Below are positions 8,881 through 15,809 of a DNA stretch of 64,000 nt, piece after piece. Position numbers and translations under genes: made by a program. Position 1 is the first letter of the stretch, and each line of letters begins with the position of its first letter. The notes below the pieces were generated by a model. It was not told the origin of the DNA, ran no database searches, and was given only the letters and a program-made list of their open reading frames with translations. Source of the DNA: Nodosilinea sp. PGN35 (GTDB taxonomy: Bacteria > Cyanobacteriota > Cyanobacteriia > Phormidesmidales > Phormidesmidaceae). The stretch is from positions 186,001 to 250,000 of the forward strand of contig NZ_JAQKQJ010000005.1 in NCBI RefSeq assembly GCF_029109325.1. The letters run 5' to 3'.

Positions 8881-8971
8881 GGAGGTGTAGATATTTTGTG
8901 GGGCGGGATTGTCCCGACAACGGAGCGGGGATGATCGATAATGATCAACGTTGTGCAGACGGTAATCTCCC

Positions 8972-9436
8972 ATGGCTCTTCCCTCAAATCTTGCCACCCT
9001 CGACGGTGCTCCCCTCGCCCCCGAGGCGCTGGCTGACAAGGTTATTCTCTTTGTCAATGTGGCCAGCAAGTGCGGTCTAACCCCCCAGTACAGCGGTTTA
9101 GTAGAGCTAGATAAGGCCTACGGCGATCGCGGCCTGATGATCGTAGGCGTACCCTGCAACCAGTTTGGCCAGCAGGAACCCGGCAGCCCCGACGAGATCA
9201 AAGATTTCACCAAAACTAAGTACGACGTTGACTTTACCCTGCTCGAAAAACAGGATGTCAACGGCCCCGATCGCAGTCCTCTCTATCAATACCTGGTCGG
9301 TGACGGCCCCGACATCGGCTGGAACTTTGGCAAGTTTTTAGTCGGGCGCGACGGTCAGGTGATTGCCCGCTTTGAGCCCCAAACGGCCCCCAATGACCCG
9401 GCGCTCAAAGCTGCGATCGAGCAGGCACTGGGCTAG
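8972..9436 (+). CDS. gpx: Glutathione peroxidase family protein (cysteine type)
   Basis: A 154-aa thiol peroxidase that reduces hydrogen peroxide or lipid hydroperoxides. The catalytic site is cysteine, not selenocysteine: VNVASKCGLTPQY places it at residue 34. The partner Gln is in PCNQFGQQEP (about residue 68) and the Trp in GWNFGKFLVG (about 117). The region DFTKTKYDVDF, where plant and yeast thioredoxin-dependent enzymes carry a resolving cysteine, has none. Cyanobacterial relatives have been described as NADPH- or thiol-dependent lipid peroxidases. It ends two bases before the convergent csaB gene. Glutathione reductase lies 2 kb away on the other strand. Confidence 0.92.
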   Translation: MALPSNLATLDGAPLAPEALADKVILFVNVASKCGLTPQYSGLVELDKAYGDRGLMIVGVPCNQFGQQEPGSPDEIKDFTKTKYDVDFTLLEKQDVNGPDRSPLYQYLVGDGPDIGWNFGKFLVGRDGQVIARFEPQTAPNDPALKAAIEQALG

Positions 9437-9438
9437 GG

Positions 9439-10497
9439 TCACGGCGTTAGCACATCCCGCAGTAGATCCTGGTGCATCAGCGCCCGATCCACCCGCGATC
9501 GAATTTGCTCAGGGGATAGGGGCTCGCCATTGGCGTAGACCTCTAGCCAGGTCTGGGTAATTTTTTCTGGGGTATCCGGCCAGCGGTGGCCGATCGCCTG
9601 GGGGTTTAGGTCAAACCCCGGCAGATCGAGATCGGCCATCAGGTGGCTGACCTTGGGGTCATAGCTCAGCCCAAAGCAGCGACAGCCCGCCGCCGCCGCC
9701 ATGATCAGGGCGTGCAGCCGCATCCCCAGGGTCATCTCGACACCGCGAAACAGCCCCTTCAGCTGGTGGGGGTCGCTGAGGCTGTAGATGTGGCTGGGGC
9801 CAGGCAGCCTCGGTTGAATGTAGTCGGCAATGGGGCGGTCTTTTACCGGCTGGAAGGGCACCAGCAGCAGGCAGGTCTGGGTTGCCCGCTGAAACGAGGC
9901 CAGGGCTTGAGTGAACTGGTCTAGGCGGCTTTCCGTCAGCCAGGGGTGAGGGCGCAGGGCAACGGCCACCCGAGGGGCGGGCAGATCCCACAGGCCATCC
10001 ACTGGCGCGGCATCCAGGGCCCACACTGGGTCTGGAGCCTGCATACCGGGTACCTGCCAGCGAGCCAGCCAGGCCGCTGACCCATGATCTCGCACGCTGA
10101 CGGCATCGCAGTGGGCCAGGGCGTAGCGGCCCAGCCCCTGGCTGAGGGGATGGCTGAGGGGGCCAATGCCCTGCCCCCAGGCAACGGTTTTAAGCCCTAG
10201 CCACTGGGCCAGCACCATCAACCCGCCGTAGTAAACCGGGTTTTGCAGGCTGGTGGCATCTTGTAGCAGGCTGCCGCCGCCCCAGATCAGCACATCGGCT
10301 CCCCGCAGAGCCTGCACTACTGGCCCTAGAGCTTTGCGGGGCACAGCCTCGACGCCGTAGCGCTGGGCCGTTTCGACGGGGTTGCCCGACAGCACCACTG
10401 GGGTCACCCCGACGGGCAGCATTTGCAGCAGAGTAGCGAGCAGGGCTTCATCGCCGCCGTTGCCCATGCCGTAGTAGCCACACAAAACCGCGCGCAT
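9439..10497 (-). CDS. csaB: CsaB-like polysaccharide pyruvyl transferase
   Basis: A 352-aa enzyme of the pyruvyl transferase family, which attaches ketal pyruvate from PEP to cell-wall or extracellular polysaccharide; in Bacillus, CsaB pyruvylates the polymer that anchors S-layer proteins. Family marks include the N-terminal Gly-rich stretch CGYYGMGNGGDEALL, the VLIWGGGSLLQDATS motif, VAWGQGIGPL and, near the C-terminus, GMRLHALIMAAAAGCR followed by LSYDPKVSHL. No signal peptide or membrane segment is seen, so it should act in the cytoplasm on a lipid-linked precursor. The ATG at 10497 has a GGGGGCAGG leader. It stands alone, diverging from the DUF2499 gene. Confidence 0.9.
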   Translation of the reverse strand: MRAVLCGYYGMGNGGDEALLATLLQMLPVGVTPVVLSGNPVETAQRYGVEAVPRKALGPVVQALRGADVLIWGGGSLLQDATSLQNPVYYGGLMVLAQWLGLKTVAWGQGIGPLSHPLSQGLGRYALAHCDAVSVRDHGSAAWLARWQVPGMQAPDPVWALDAAPVDGLWDLPAPRVAVALRPHPWLTESRLDQFTQALASFQRATQTCLLLVPFQPVKDRPIADYIQPRLPGPSHIYSLSDPHQLKGLFRGVEMTLGMRLHALIMAAAAGCRCFGLSYDPKVSHLMADLDLPGFDLNPQAIGHRWPDTPEKITQTWLEVYANGEPLSPEQIRSRVDRALMHQDLLRDVLTP

Positions 10498-10589
10498 GCT
10501 GACCTGCCCCCGTTAAACCGTTAGTTAAACCGCTATACGTCATCCACCGACCTCTCTACAATAGAGGCTGTCGTTACCCCCTGCTCGCC

Positions 10590-10904
10590 ATGCACGCTCT
10601 ATCGCTGCCCACCTGGATGATCCACATTTCAAGCGTGCTGGAGTGGATGGTGGCCATGTGGTTTGTCTGGCAGTTTGCCAGCGTCACCCAGCGACCGGTG
10701 TGGCGCTGGCTGGCGATCGCCATGTTTCCCGCCCTGGTGAGCGCCATGGCCGCCTGCACCTGGCACCTGTTTGACAATGCCCCTGACCTGGACTGGCTCG
10801 TCACCCTGCAAGCCGCCATGACCGTAGTCGGCAACGGCACCCTGTGCCTCGCCGCCTGGTGGATCTGGCGACAGAGTAGTGTTTCGGCAGCCAGCCCCAA
10901 GTGA
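10590..10904 (+). CDS. DUF2499 (Ycf49-like) membrane protein
   Basis: A 104-aa integral membrane protein matching the Ycf49-like DUF2499 family of cyanobacteria and algal plastids. Recognisable blocks are LPTWMIHISSVLEWMVAMW, the central MFPALVSAMAACTWHLFDN and a C-terminal hydrophobic stretch with GNGTLCLAAWWIW. About three membrane segments are expected. Its function is unknown; its restriction to oxygenic phototrophs points to the photosynthetic membrane. The DUF3593 gene follows 137 bases downstream on the same strand, a pairing that recurs in cyanobacteria. A TACAAT hexamer at 10557-10562 is a possible -10 element, without a convincing -35. Confidence 0.85.
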   Translation: MHALSLPTWMIHISSVLEWMVAMWFVWQFASVTQRPVWRWLAIAMFPALVSAMAACTWHLFDNAPDLDWLVTLQAAMTVVGNGTLCLAAWWIWRQSSVSAASPK

Positions 10905-10928
10905 ATGGTGAATGTTTAGGTGTGAATG

Positions 10929-10986
10929 TTGAATTTTAAGTTTTGAATTTTTGCTGTACACCAAGCATTCAAAACTTAAAATTCAA
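10929..10986. repeat. A/T-rich inverted repeat (20-bp perfect arms)
   Basis: TTGAATTTTAAGTTTTGAAT (10929-10948) and its exact reverse complement (10967-10986) flank an 18-base spacer between the DUF2499 and DUF3593 genes. A C-rich stretch (10998-11040) follows. Related A/T-rich elements occur at 11408-11492, 25612-25702 and 39920-39995. The arms would give a strong but T-poor-ended hairpin, so this looks more like a mobile intergenic repeat than a terminator. Confidence 0.85.
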
Positions 10987-11041
10987 AACTTAAAACTTCC
11001 CTCCCCCATCACCCCCAACTCCCTCACCCCCTACTTCCCCC

Positions 11042-11350
11042 ATGCTCGACAAAAACACCCTCTTCGCCATGTCCCTCTTCCCCTACCTGGGGTTTCTCTG
11101 GTTTTTGACCCGCACTAAGGCGACACCAAGGCTGGCGCTAACGGGGTTTTACGCGCTGCTGGTGTTTGTGGCGGTGACTATCCCCGCAGGCATTTATGCC
11201 AAGGTAGGGCTGGGCGAAGAGTTGGCCAACGTGGACTGGCTCCACGGCAGCGCGGAGGCGTTTCTCACCCTGTCCAACATTCTCGTGGTGCTGGGGTTTC
11301 GCCAGGCGGTGGTGCAGCACCGGGCCGGGGCGCAGGGGGAGGGCGATTAG
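11042..11350 (+). CDS. DUF3593 membrane protein
   Basis: A 102-aa membrane protein of the DUF3593 family, which accompanies DUF2499 in cyanobacteria and has plastid-targeted relatives in plants. The first segment reads MSLFPYLGFLWFLTRTK, followed by a hydrophobic stretch LTGFYALLVFVAVTIPAGI and a C-terminal segment with GSAEAFLTLSNILVVLGFR. Three membrane passes are likely. No enzyme motif is visible, and no function is known. It probably shares a transcript with the DUF2499 gene despite the repeat element inserted between them. Confidence 0.85.
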   Translation: MLDKNTLFAMSLFPYLGFLWFLTRTKATPRLALTGFYALLVFVAVTIPAGIYAKVGLGEELANVDWLHGSAEAFLTLSNILVVLGFRQAVVQHRAGAQGEGD

Positions 11351-11407
11351 ACGGGAGAGGGCAGTATTTAGGGCAGGTGAAGGAGATCGGGGTAGGGGGT
11401 GAGGGAA

Positions 11408-11492
11408 GTTTTAAATTTTAAATTTTGAGTGTTAAGTGCTTGTTACACAGGAAAAACTCAAAATTCAACAAAACTCAAAATTCAACATTTCT
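11408..11492. repeat. A/T-rich intergenic repeat, second copy
   Basis: AGTTTTAAATTTTAAATTTTGAG-like sequence is followed, after about 35 bases, by two copies of AAACTCAAAATTCAAC (near 11455 and 11470). A G-rich stretch (11378-11405) precedes it and C-rich DNA (11556-11586) follows. This repeats the G-rich, A/T-rich, C-rich order of the element family. It separates DUF3593 (plus) from gor (minus). Confidence 0.65.
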
Positions 11493-11584
11493 CCTCCGAA
11501 GACGCTACGCGCAGGCGAAGCCAGTCCGCAGGACTTACAAAACTTTTCTCCTCACTTCCCCACCTCCCCCACTCCCCACCTGCC

Positions 11585-12940
11585 CTATCCCAGGCCGATC
11601 AGCTCCTCGGCGGTGCTGGGATGAATCGCTAGAGTGGCGTCAAAGTCGGCTTTGGTAGCGCCCGCGATGACGGCGATCGCCACGCCCTGCATAATCTCGG
11701 CGGCGTGGTCGCCGACCATGTGGGCTCCCAGCACGCGATCGGTGGATTGTTGCACCACTAGCTTGATGAAGCCCGAGGCATCCCGGTCAGACAGGCTGTA
11801 GTACAGGGGTCGGACGTGTGAGCGGTAGGTTTGAACATCGTCTGGCCCAAATTTTTCGATGGCTTTGGCCTCGGTGAGGCCCACGGTGCTCATTTCAGGG
11901 GTGGTGAACACAGCGGTGGGAATGGTGGCGTAGTCGAGGGTGTTGGGCTGCTGACCAAACTCGGCATCGGCAAAGATATGGGCCTCCCGAATCGCCACTG
12001 GGGTGAGGCTGGCGCGGGCAACGACGTCTCCGATCGCAAAGATGTGGGGAACGGTGGTGCGGTAGTGGTCATCGACGGCGATCGCCCCGTTTTCTATGGT
12101 TACGCCGACGTTCTCTAGGCCCATCCCTTTGACGTTGGGGCTGCGCCCGGTGGCCGCCAAACTGACCACATCGCTGAAGATGGTTTCCTGCCCCTGCTGG
12201 GTGGTTACTGTTACGGTCAAACCAGACTCGGCGGCGGCGATCGCAATGTCTTCGCTGTGGGCCACCATTTTGATGCCCCGCTGCTGCATCGCGCCGTGAA
12301 TTTCGTGGCGCAGGTCGTTGTCAAAGCCGCTCAAGATTTTGTCGTCCTGAAGGATCTGGATGACCTCGGTGCCCAGCCCGTTGAGAACGCTGGCAAACTC
12401 GCTGCCGATGTAGCCGCCGCCAATAATCACCAAACGCTGGGGCTGCTGGGGCAGGTGAAAGATATCGTCGGAGGTAATGGCGTGCTCAATACCGGGAATA
12501 TTGTCGGGCCGGATTGGCTTCCCCCCGGTGGCGAGCAAAATTTTGGCGGCGGTGACGGTGGCCTCACCCAGGGCCAGGGTGTGCCCATCGACCAACCGGG
12601 CGCAGTGGCGAAACAGCTCCACCCCGGCTTTGTCGAGGCGGTCTCGGTAGACGCCGTGGAGGCGCTGCACCTCCCGGTCGATGGCGGCGATTAGGGTGGG
12701 CCAGTCAAACTGCTGCGCCCCGATCTGCCAGCCGTAGCTTGAGGCCACCGCCAACTGGTCTGCAACCTGCGCGGCATAGACCATCAGCTTTTTGGGTACG
12801 CAGCCGCGATTGACGCAGGTGCCGCCCAGCTGCCTGGCCTCAGCTAACCCAACTCTGGCACCGTGGGCAGCGGCCCGCTGCGCCGCCGCGATTCCCCCAG
12901 AACCACCACCAATTACCAGCAAATCAAAGTCGTAGGCCAC
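11585..12940 (-). CDS. gor: Glutathione reductase
   Basis: A 451-aa FAD-dependent disulfide reductase that regenerates glutathione with NADPH. The N-terminal FAD-binding motif is VIGGGSGGIAAAQRAA, followed by the redox-active pair in GGTCVNRGCVPKKLM (Cys42 and Cys47). The NAD(P)H domain starts at VIIGGGYIGSEFASVL, and the second FAD motif is PHIFAIGDV. The C-terminus carries the interface His-Glu signature HPSTAEE that completes the partner's active site in the homodimer. Length and motifs are standard for the soluble enzyme. It lies alone on the minus strand; a long perfect palindrome is found 57 bases upstream of its start. Together with gpx it suggests a local peroxide-defence group. Confidence 0.95.
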   Translation of the reverse strand: MAYDFDLLVIGGGSGGIAAAQRAAAHGARVGLAEARQLGGTCVNRGCVPKKLMVYAAQVADQLAVASSYGWQIGAQQFDWPTLIAAIDREVQRLHGVYRDRLDKAGVELFRHCARLVDGHTLALGEATVTAAKILLATGGKPIRPDNIPGIEHAITSDDIFHLPQQPQRLVIIGGGYIGSEFASVLNGLGTEVIQILQDDKILSGFDNDLRHEIHGAMQQRGIKMVAHSEDIAIAAAESGLTVTVTTQQGQETIFSDVVSLAATGRSPNVKGMGLENVGVTIENGAIAVDDHYRTTVPHIFAIGDVVARASLTPVAIREAHIFADAEFGQQPNTLDYATIPTAVFTTPEMSTVGLTEAKAIEKFGPDDVQTYRSHVRPLYYSLSDRDASGFIKLVVQQSTDRVLGAHMVGDHAAEIMQGVAIAVIAGATKADFDATLAIHPSTAEELIGLG

Positions 12941-12996
12941 CGTATCTCCCAGGGTAGTATTTCAAGCCATGGTCAACTGGGTAGGACATTCAGCAA

Positions 12997-13030
12997 CCTA
13001 AAGACGTTCAAACGTTTGAACGTCTTTAGG
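12997..13030. repeat. 34-bp perfect palindrome
   Basis: The half-site CCTAAAGACGTTCAAAC (12997-13013) is followed at once by its exact reverse complement (13014-13030), with no spacer. It sits between the gor start and the convergently oriented end of the TenA_E gene region. Flanking sequence GAAATTGTCCCAACCAAACT and GGCTACAGCTATA resembles that next to the elements at 8790-8880 and 38021-38042. Such a structure could extrude as a cruciform or bind a dimeric protein; it is not a normal terminator because no T-run follows. Confidence 0.9.
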
Positions 13031-13101
13031 GAAATTGTCCCAACCAAACTGGCTACAGCTATAACCCCTAGAATTGCCCGGCCGCTACCCGTCGGGCATC
13101 C

Positions 13102-13746
13102 TCAGTTGGGCACAGTTTTGGCGGCTTCAGCGGCAAAGGCCATCTGCCAAAAGGCGGCCTCGAGATCGGCCACGCGCAAAAAGGCGGCTTCGGCCTGGGC
13201 CTGAACCTCAGGGCTTGCGATCGCCAGAGCCCCGTCGGCCTGGGCGGCCAGCAGCCCCACGTAGTCGGTAAAACCGGCATTGCCCCAGCGATCGGCAAAC
13301 TCGCCGTAGGGGGCGGGCATGGGGCCAGGCAGCTGCCAGCCCTGGTTGTAGGCGCACTCGATGGCCCACAGGGCGGTGGCCTGCACCGCGTAGGGCTGAG
13401 CCGCGAGACCCGCCATCAACTCGCAGTAGCGCTGGCAGGTGGGCTGGGGCGGGGTAGACAGATGGAGCGATCGCTCCGCCGCCTTGGCCTCAAACCACAG
13501 CAGCTCGTCTCTGAGGGCACCCAGCCCCGCCAGCAGCACATCGATGTGGTCGTCGGGGGCGGCCCCCAGCACGCGACCGACCATACGGGTAAAGTCTTTG
13601 ACGAATAAAAAGTCCTGCACCAGCCAAGTGTTGAACTGGGCAGGGTGCAGGGTGCCGCTGTGGCACCCCGCCAGGAAGGGATGGGTGGTGGCCTTTTCCC
13701 AGGCGGCGGCGTGGGCTTGCAGCAGGAATTTGCAGGTCAGAGGCAT
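13102..13746 (-). CDS. TenA_E-type thiaminase II family protein
   Basis: A 214-aa all-helical protein of the TenA/thiaminase II family. Where the classic TenA_C enzymes have a catalytic cysteine after proline, this protein reads ALWAIECAYNQGW, the Trp-Glu-Tyr pattern of the TenA_E subgroup; a cysteine is present next to the Glu but out of the usual place. TenA proteins salvage thiamine breakdown products by hydrolysing amino-pyrimidines. The start is the ATG at 13746, giving MPLTCKFLLQAHAAAWEKA; the frame upstream runs through low-complexity repeats. It lies downstream of lptC on the same strand. No TPP riboswitch or other thiamine gene adjoins it. A TenA_C paralogue is at 20647. Confidence 0.85.
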   Translation of the reverse strand: MPLTCKFLLQAHAAAWEKATTHPFLAGCHSGTLHPAQFNTWLVQDFLFVKDFTRMVGRVLGAAPDDHIDVLLAGLGALRDELLWFEAKAAERSLHLSTPPQPTCQRYCELMAGLAAQPYAVQATALWAIECAYNQGWQLPGPMPAPYGEFADRWGNAGFTDYVGLLAAQADGALAIASPEVQAQAEAAFLRVADLEAAFWQMAFAAEAAKTVPN

Positions 13747-13805
13747 GGAAGTTCTCTCATTGGGGGTCGGGGTAGCGGAGAAAAGATTTAGGGTGTGCGG
13801 TGTAT

Positions 13806-13849
13806 GGTGCAAGGCCAAACCGCACACCGCACACCGCACACCTTGCACC
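13806..13849. repeat. Short tandem array of ACCGCAC within an inverted repeat
   Basis: Three and a half copies of the heptamer ACCGCAC (13819-13842) are flanked by GGTGCAAGG (13806-13814) and its complement CCTTGCACC (13841-13849). It lies just upstream of the TenA_E start. The units are too short and uniform for a CRISPR. Confidence 0.75.
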
Positions 13850-13895
13850 GCAAATCGAACACCTTATACCTGGCACCTGACACCCCACCACCCCC

Positions 13896-15044
13896 CTAAT
13901 TCGGCACGATTTCGGTGACCACACGGCCCCCATCAACCACCACGGTCTGGTCGTCGAGGCGGCCCACAGCGCGGGCTCCGTTGAGGTTGACGTTGGGGTT
14001 GACCTGACGGTAGTTGACCGATCCCTCGGCCACCAGGGTTTGGGTATCGACATTCCAGTTGAGGCGATCGCTGGTCATGCGCGACTGGTTGGCTTCCCCC
14101 ACCGCCACCACATCCTGGGAAAGGAAAATCTGCTGCTCCGCCAGATCCATCCGTCCCTGGCGGGCGGTGACCCGAATTCTGTTTTCAGGATGTACCAGGG
14201 TGAGGGGCTGATTGACGGTGACCTGTTCTTCAGCCACCTGCCAGTCCAGGGCTTCGCTGGTCATGTTGAGCGGAATCTCCAGCATCTGCATAGCCACCTG
14301 CCCCCTCAGGGCGACCAGCTGATTGGCCAGGTTGACCGTGCCCCGCTGTCCGACTACCACATCGGTGATGGCGTTTCGCTTAAACTGCTCGACTCGCAGG
14401 GGCTGGGCACTGTCGATGCGCTCATCGGCCCAAAACCAGACCAGCTCCTGGGCCTGGAGCTTGAGCCAGGGATCGCTCTGGGTATCGGCAACCACGGTGT
14501 TGGCCACCACGTTGCCCGCCAGCTCCATGCGATTTTCGCGGTTAAACACCCGCGCCTCGTCGGCAACCGCCCGCAGCTGGGGATGGGTACCGGTAATCTG
14601 GTCACGCATAATCAGCACATCGTCCTGGGGCCGCCACTCCATCTCATTGCCCTTCAAGATAGAGCCGTTCTTCACCCCGGTGGCAACGATGTTACCCCGT
14701 AGCAAAATCACGCTGCCGTTTTCGCGCACCTCACCGGTATCGGCAATCACGTCGTAGATCACCTCGCCGTCCTGAAACAACTCACCATCAGGGCGGGTGA
14801 TAAACGCCACCTGCTGATCGGAGCTGTAGGTCACCTCGCGCCCCCTTACCCGCCACAGCAGCTGGCCCTGGTCGTCGGGCTGCTCCAGGGTGACGTCGCG
14901 CAGGGTTAAACCGGGCTCGGGGTCTGCTGCCGAGTCATCATCACCGTTGTTGACACCAGGGCCAGTTCCCACCAGGCTATAGAGCCCGAACGCCAGCGCT
15001 GCGATCGCAGCGCCGCTAATCATCAACCGCCGCCATCGTGCCAT
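13896..15044 (-). CDS. lptC: LPS export periplasmic protein LptC
   Basis: A 382-aa LptC-family protein, part of the Lpt bridge that carries lipopolysaccharide from the inner to the outer membrane. A single N-terminal anchor (ISGAAIAALAFGLYSLVG, about residues 9-26) precedes a periplasmic beta-rich domain. Repeated motifs such as LLRGNIVATG, MELAGNVVANT and VLAEGSVNYR-like strands are typical of the OstA/LptC beta-jellyroll. It is about twice the length of the proteobacterial protein, as is usual in cyanobacteria where the jellyroll repeats. It begins 24 bases after the NYN-domain gene, so the two are probably one transcript. Confidence 0.88.
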   Translation of the reverse strand: MARWRRLMISGAAIAALAFGLYSLVGTGPGVNNGDDDSAADPEPGLTLRDVTLEQPDDQGQLLWRVRGREVTYSSDQQVAFITRPDGELFQDGEVIYDVIADTGEVRENGSVILLRGNIVATGVKNGSILKGNEMEWRPQDDVLIMRDQITGTHPQLRAVADEARVFNRENRMELAGNVVANTVVADTQSDPWLKLQAQELVWFWADERIDSAQPLRVEQFKRNAITDVVVGQRGTVNLANQLVALRGQVAMQMLEIPLNMTSEALDWQVAEEQVTVNQPLTLVHPENRIRVTARQGRMDLAEQQIFLSQDVVAVGEANQSRMTSDRLNWNVDTQTLVAEGSVNYRQVNPNVNLNGARAVGRLDDQTVVVDGGRVVTEIVPN

Positions 15045-15068
15045 GGTGCTGCGCCCGTCGTAAGTTAG

Positions 15069-15737
15069 TTATTCGCTGACCGCTATGCCGTCTTCCGGCG
15101 GCTCCTCCAGGGTTGCCACGTTGGACAGCGGGCGATAGGTGTAGTTGTGGCTGGCAGCGCTGTGGCGGGGCATTTTTCTAATGTCATCTTTGACCCCTTC
15201 GAGGTCAATGTAGCGATCGGCCACGTTGATCAGGCTGTCGCTGGTCATCGATCGCAGACTCACCACCTCAACCCGCGCCCCCCGATAGCTGGCGGCATCG
15301 GCGGCGTAGGCCAGGTCGCCATCGCCACTGACCAGCACGGCGGTGTCGTAGTAATCGACCAGGGCCACCAGATCCACGGCAATTTCGACATCCAGGTTGG
15401 CTTTTTTAGAGCCGTCGGGCAGCTGCACCAGGTCTTTAGCAATTACCCGGTAGCCGTTGCGCCGCATCCACAGCAAGAAGCCCTGCTGCTTTTCATTGGT
15501 GCGGTCTACCCCAGTGTAGAAAAACGACCGAAACAGCCGCGACCCGGCGGTGAGTTTGCACAGCAGCTTGGTGTAGTCGATTTCGATGCCCAGCTGCAGC
15601 GCCGCATAGAACAGATTAGACCCATCGATAAAGATGGCCACTCTGCCCCGGTTGTCGAGCACCTGCTCCGGGGTGAATATGGCGTCTTCGCTGATTAAAG
15701 AGTGGTTGTTTAAGGAATGGCTGTGAGTATCTAACAT
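15069..15737 (-). CDS. LabA-like NYN domain protein
   Basis: A 222-aa protein with an NYN (DUF88/PIN-like) nuclease-type domain of the LabA family. The acidic residues of the fold are visible in VAIFIDGSNLFYA, in the middle block NLDVEIAVDLVAL and in AVLVSGDGDLAYAADAA. In Synechococcus elongatus LabA acts in negative feedback on circadian output, and related NYN proteins can be ribonucleases; which applies here is unknown. The first 30 residues are unstructured. It lies between metG (72 bases upstream) and lptC (24 bases downstream), all on the minus strand. The neighbours suggest cotranscription but not a shared pathway. Confidence 0.85.
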   Translation of the reverse strand: MLDTHSHSLNNHSLISEDAIFTPEQVLDNRGRVAIFIDGSNLFYAALQLGIEIDYTKLLCKLTAGSRLFRSFFYTGVDRTNEKQQGFLLWMRRNGYRVIAKDLVQLPDGSKKANLDVEIAVDLVALVDYYDTAVLVSGDGDLAYAADAASYRGARVEVVSLRSMTSDSLINVADRYIDLEGVKDDIRKMPRHSAASHNYTYRPLSNVATLEEPPEDGIAVSE

Positions 15738-15809
15738 GGGTTTTTATGAAGGTGTCAAATCGATTTGGCAACAGACGAGCTGGAAAAAAAGAGCTAGAAC
15801 AGTTTTAGA

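Noticed and set aside
9434..9439. Two-base gap between the convergent gpx and csaB genes as a special arrangement
   Set aside because: Tight tail-to-tail spacing is common in compact genomes, and no shared hairpin is visible.
13806..13849. CRISPR-like array
   Set aside because: The units are seven bases long with no spacers; it is a simple tandem repeat.
13896..15044. LptC of double length as a gene fusion
   Set aside because: Long LptC proteins with repeated jellyroll strands are usual in cyanobacteria.
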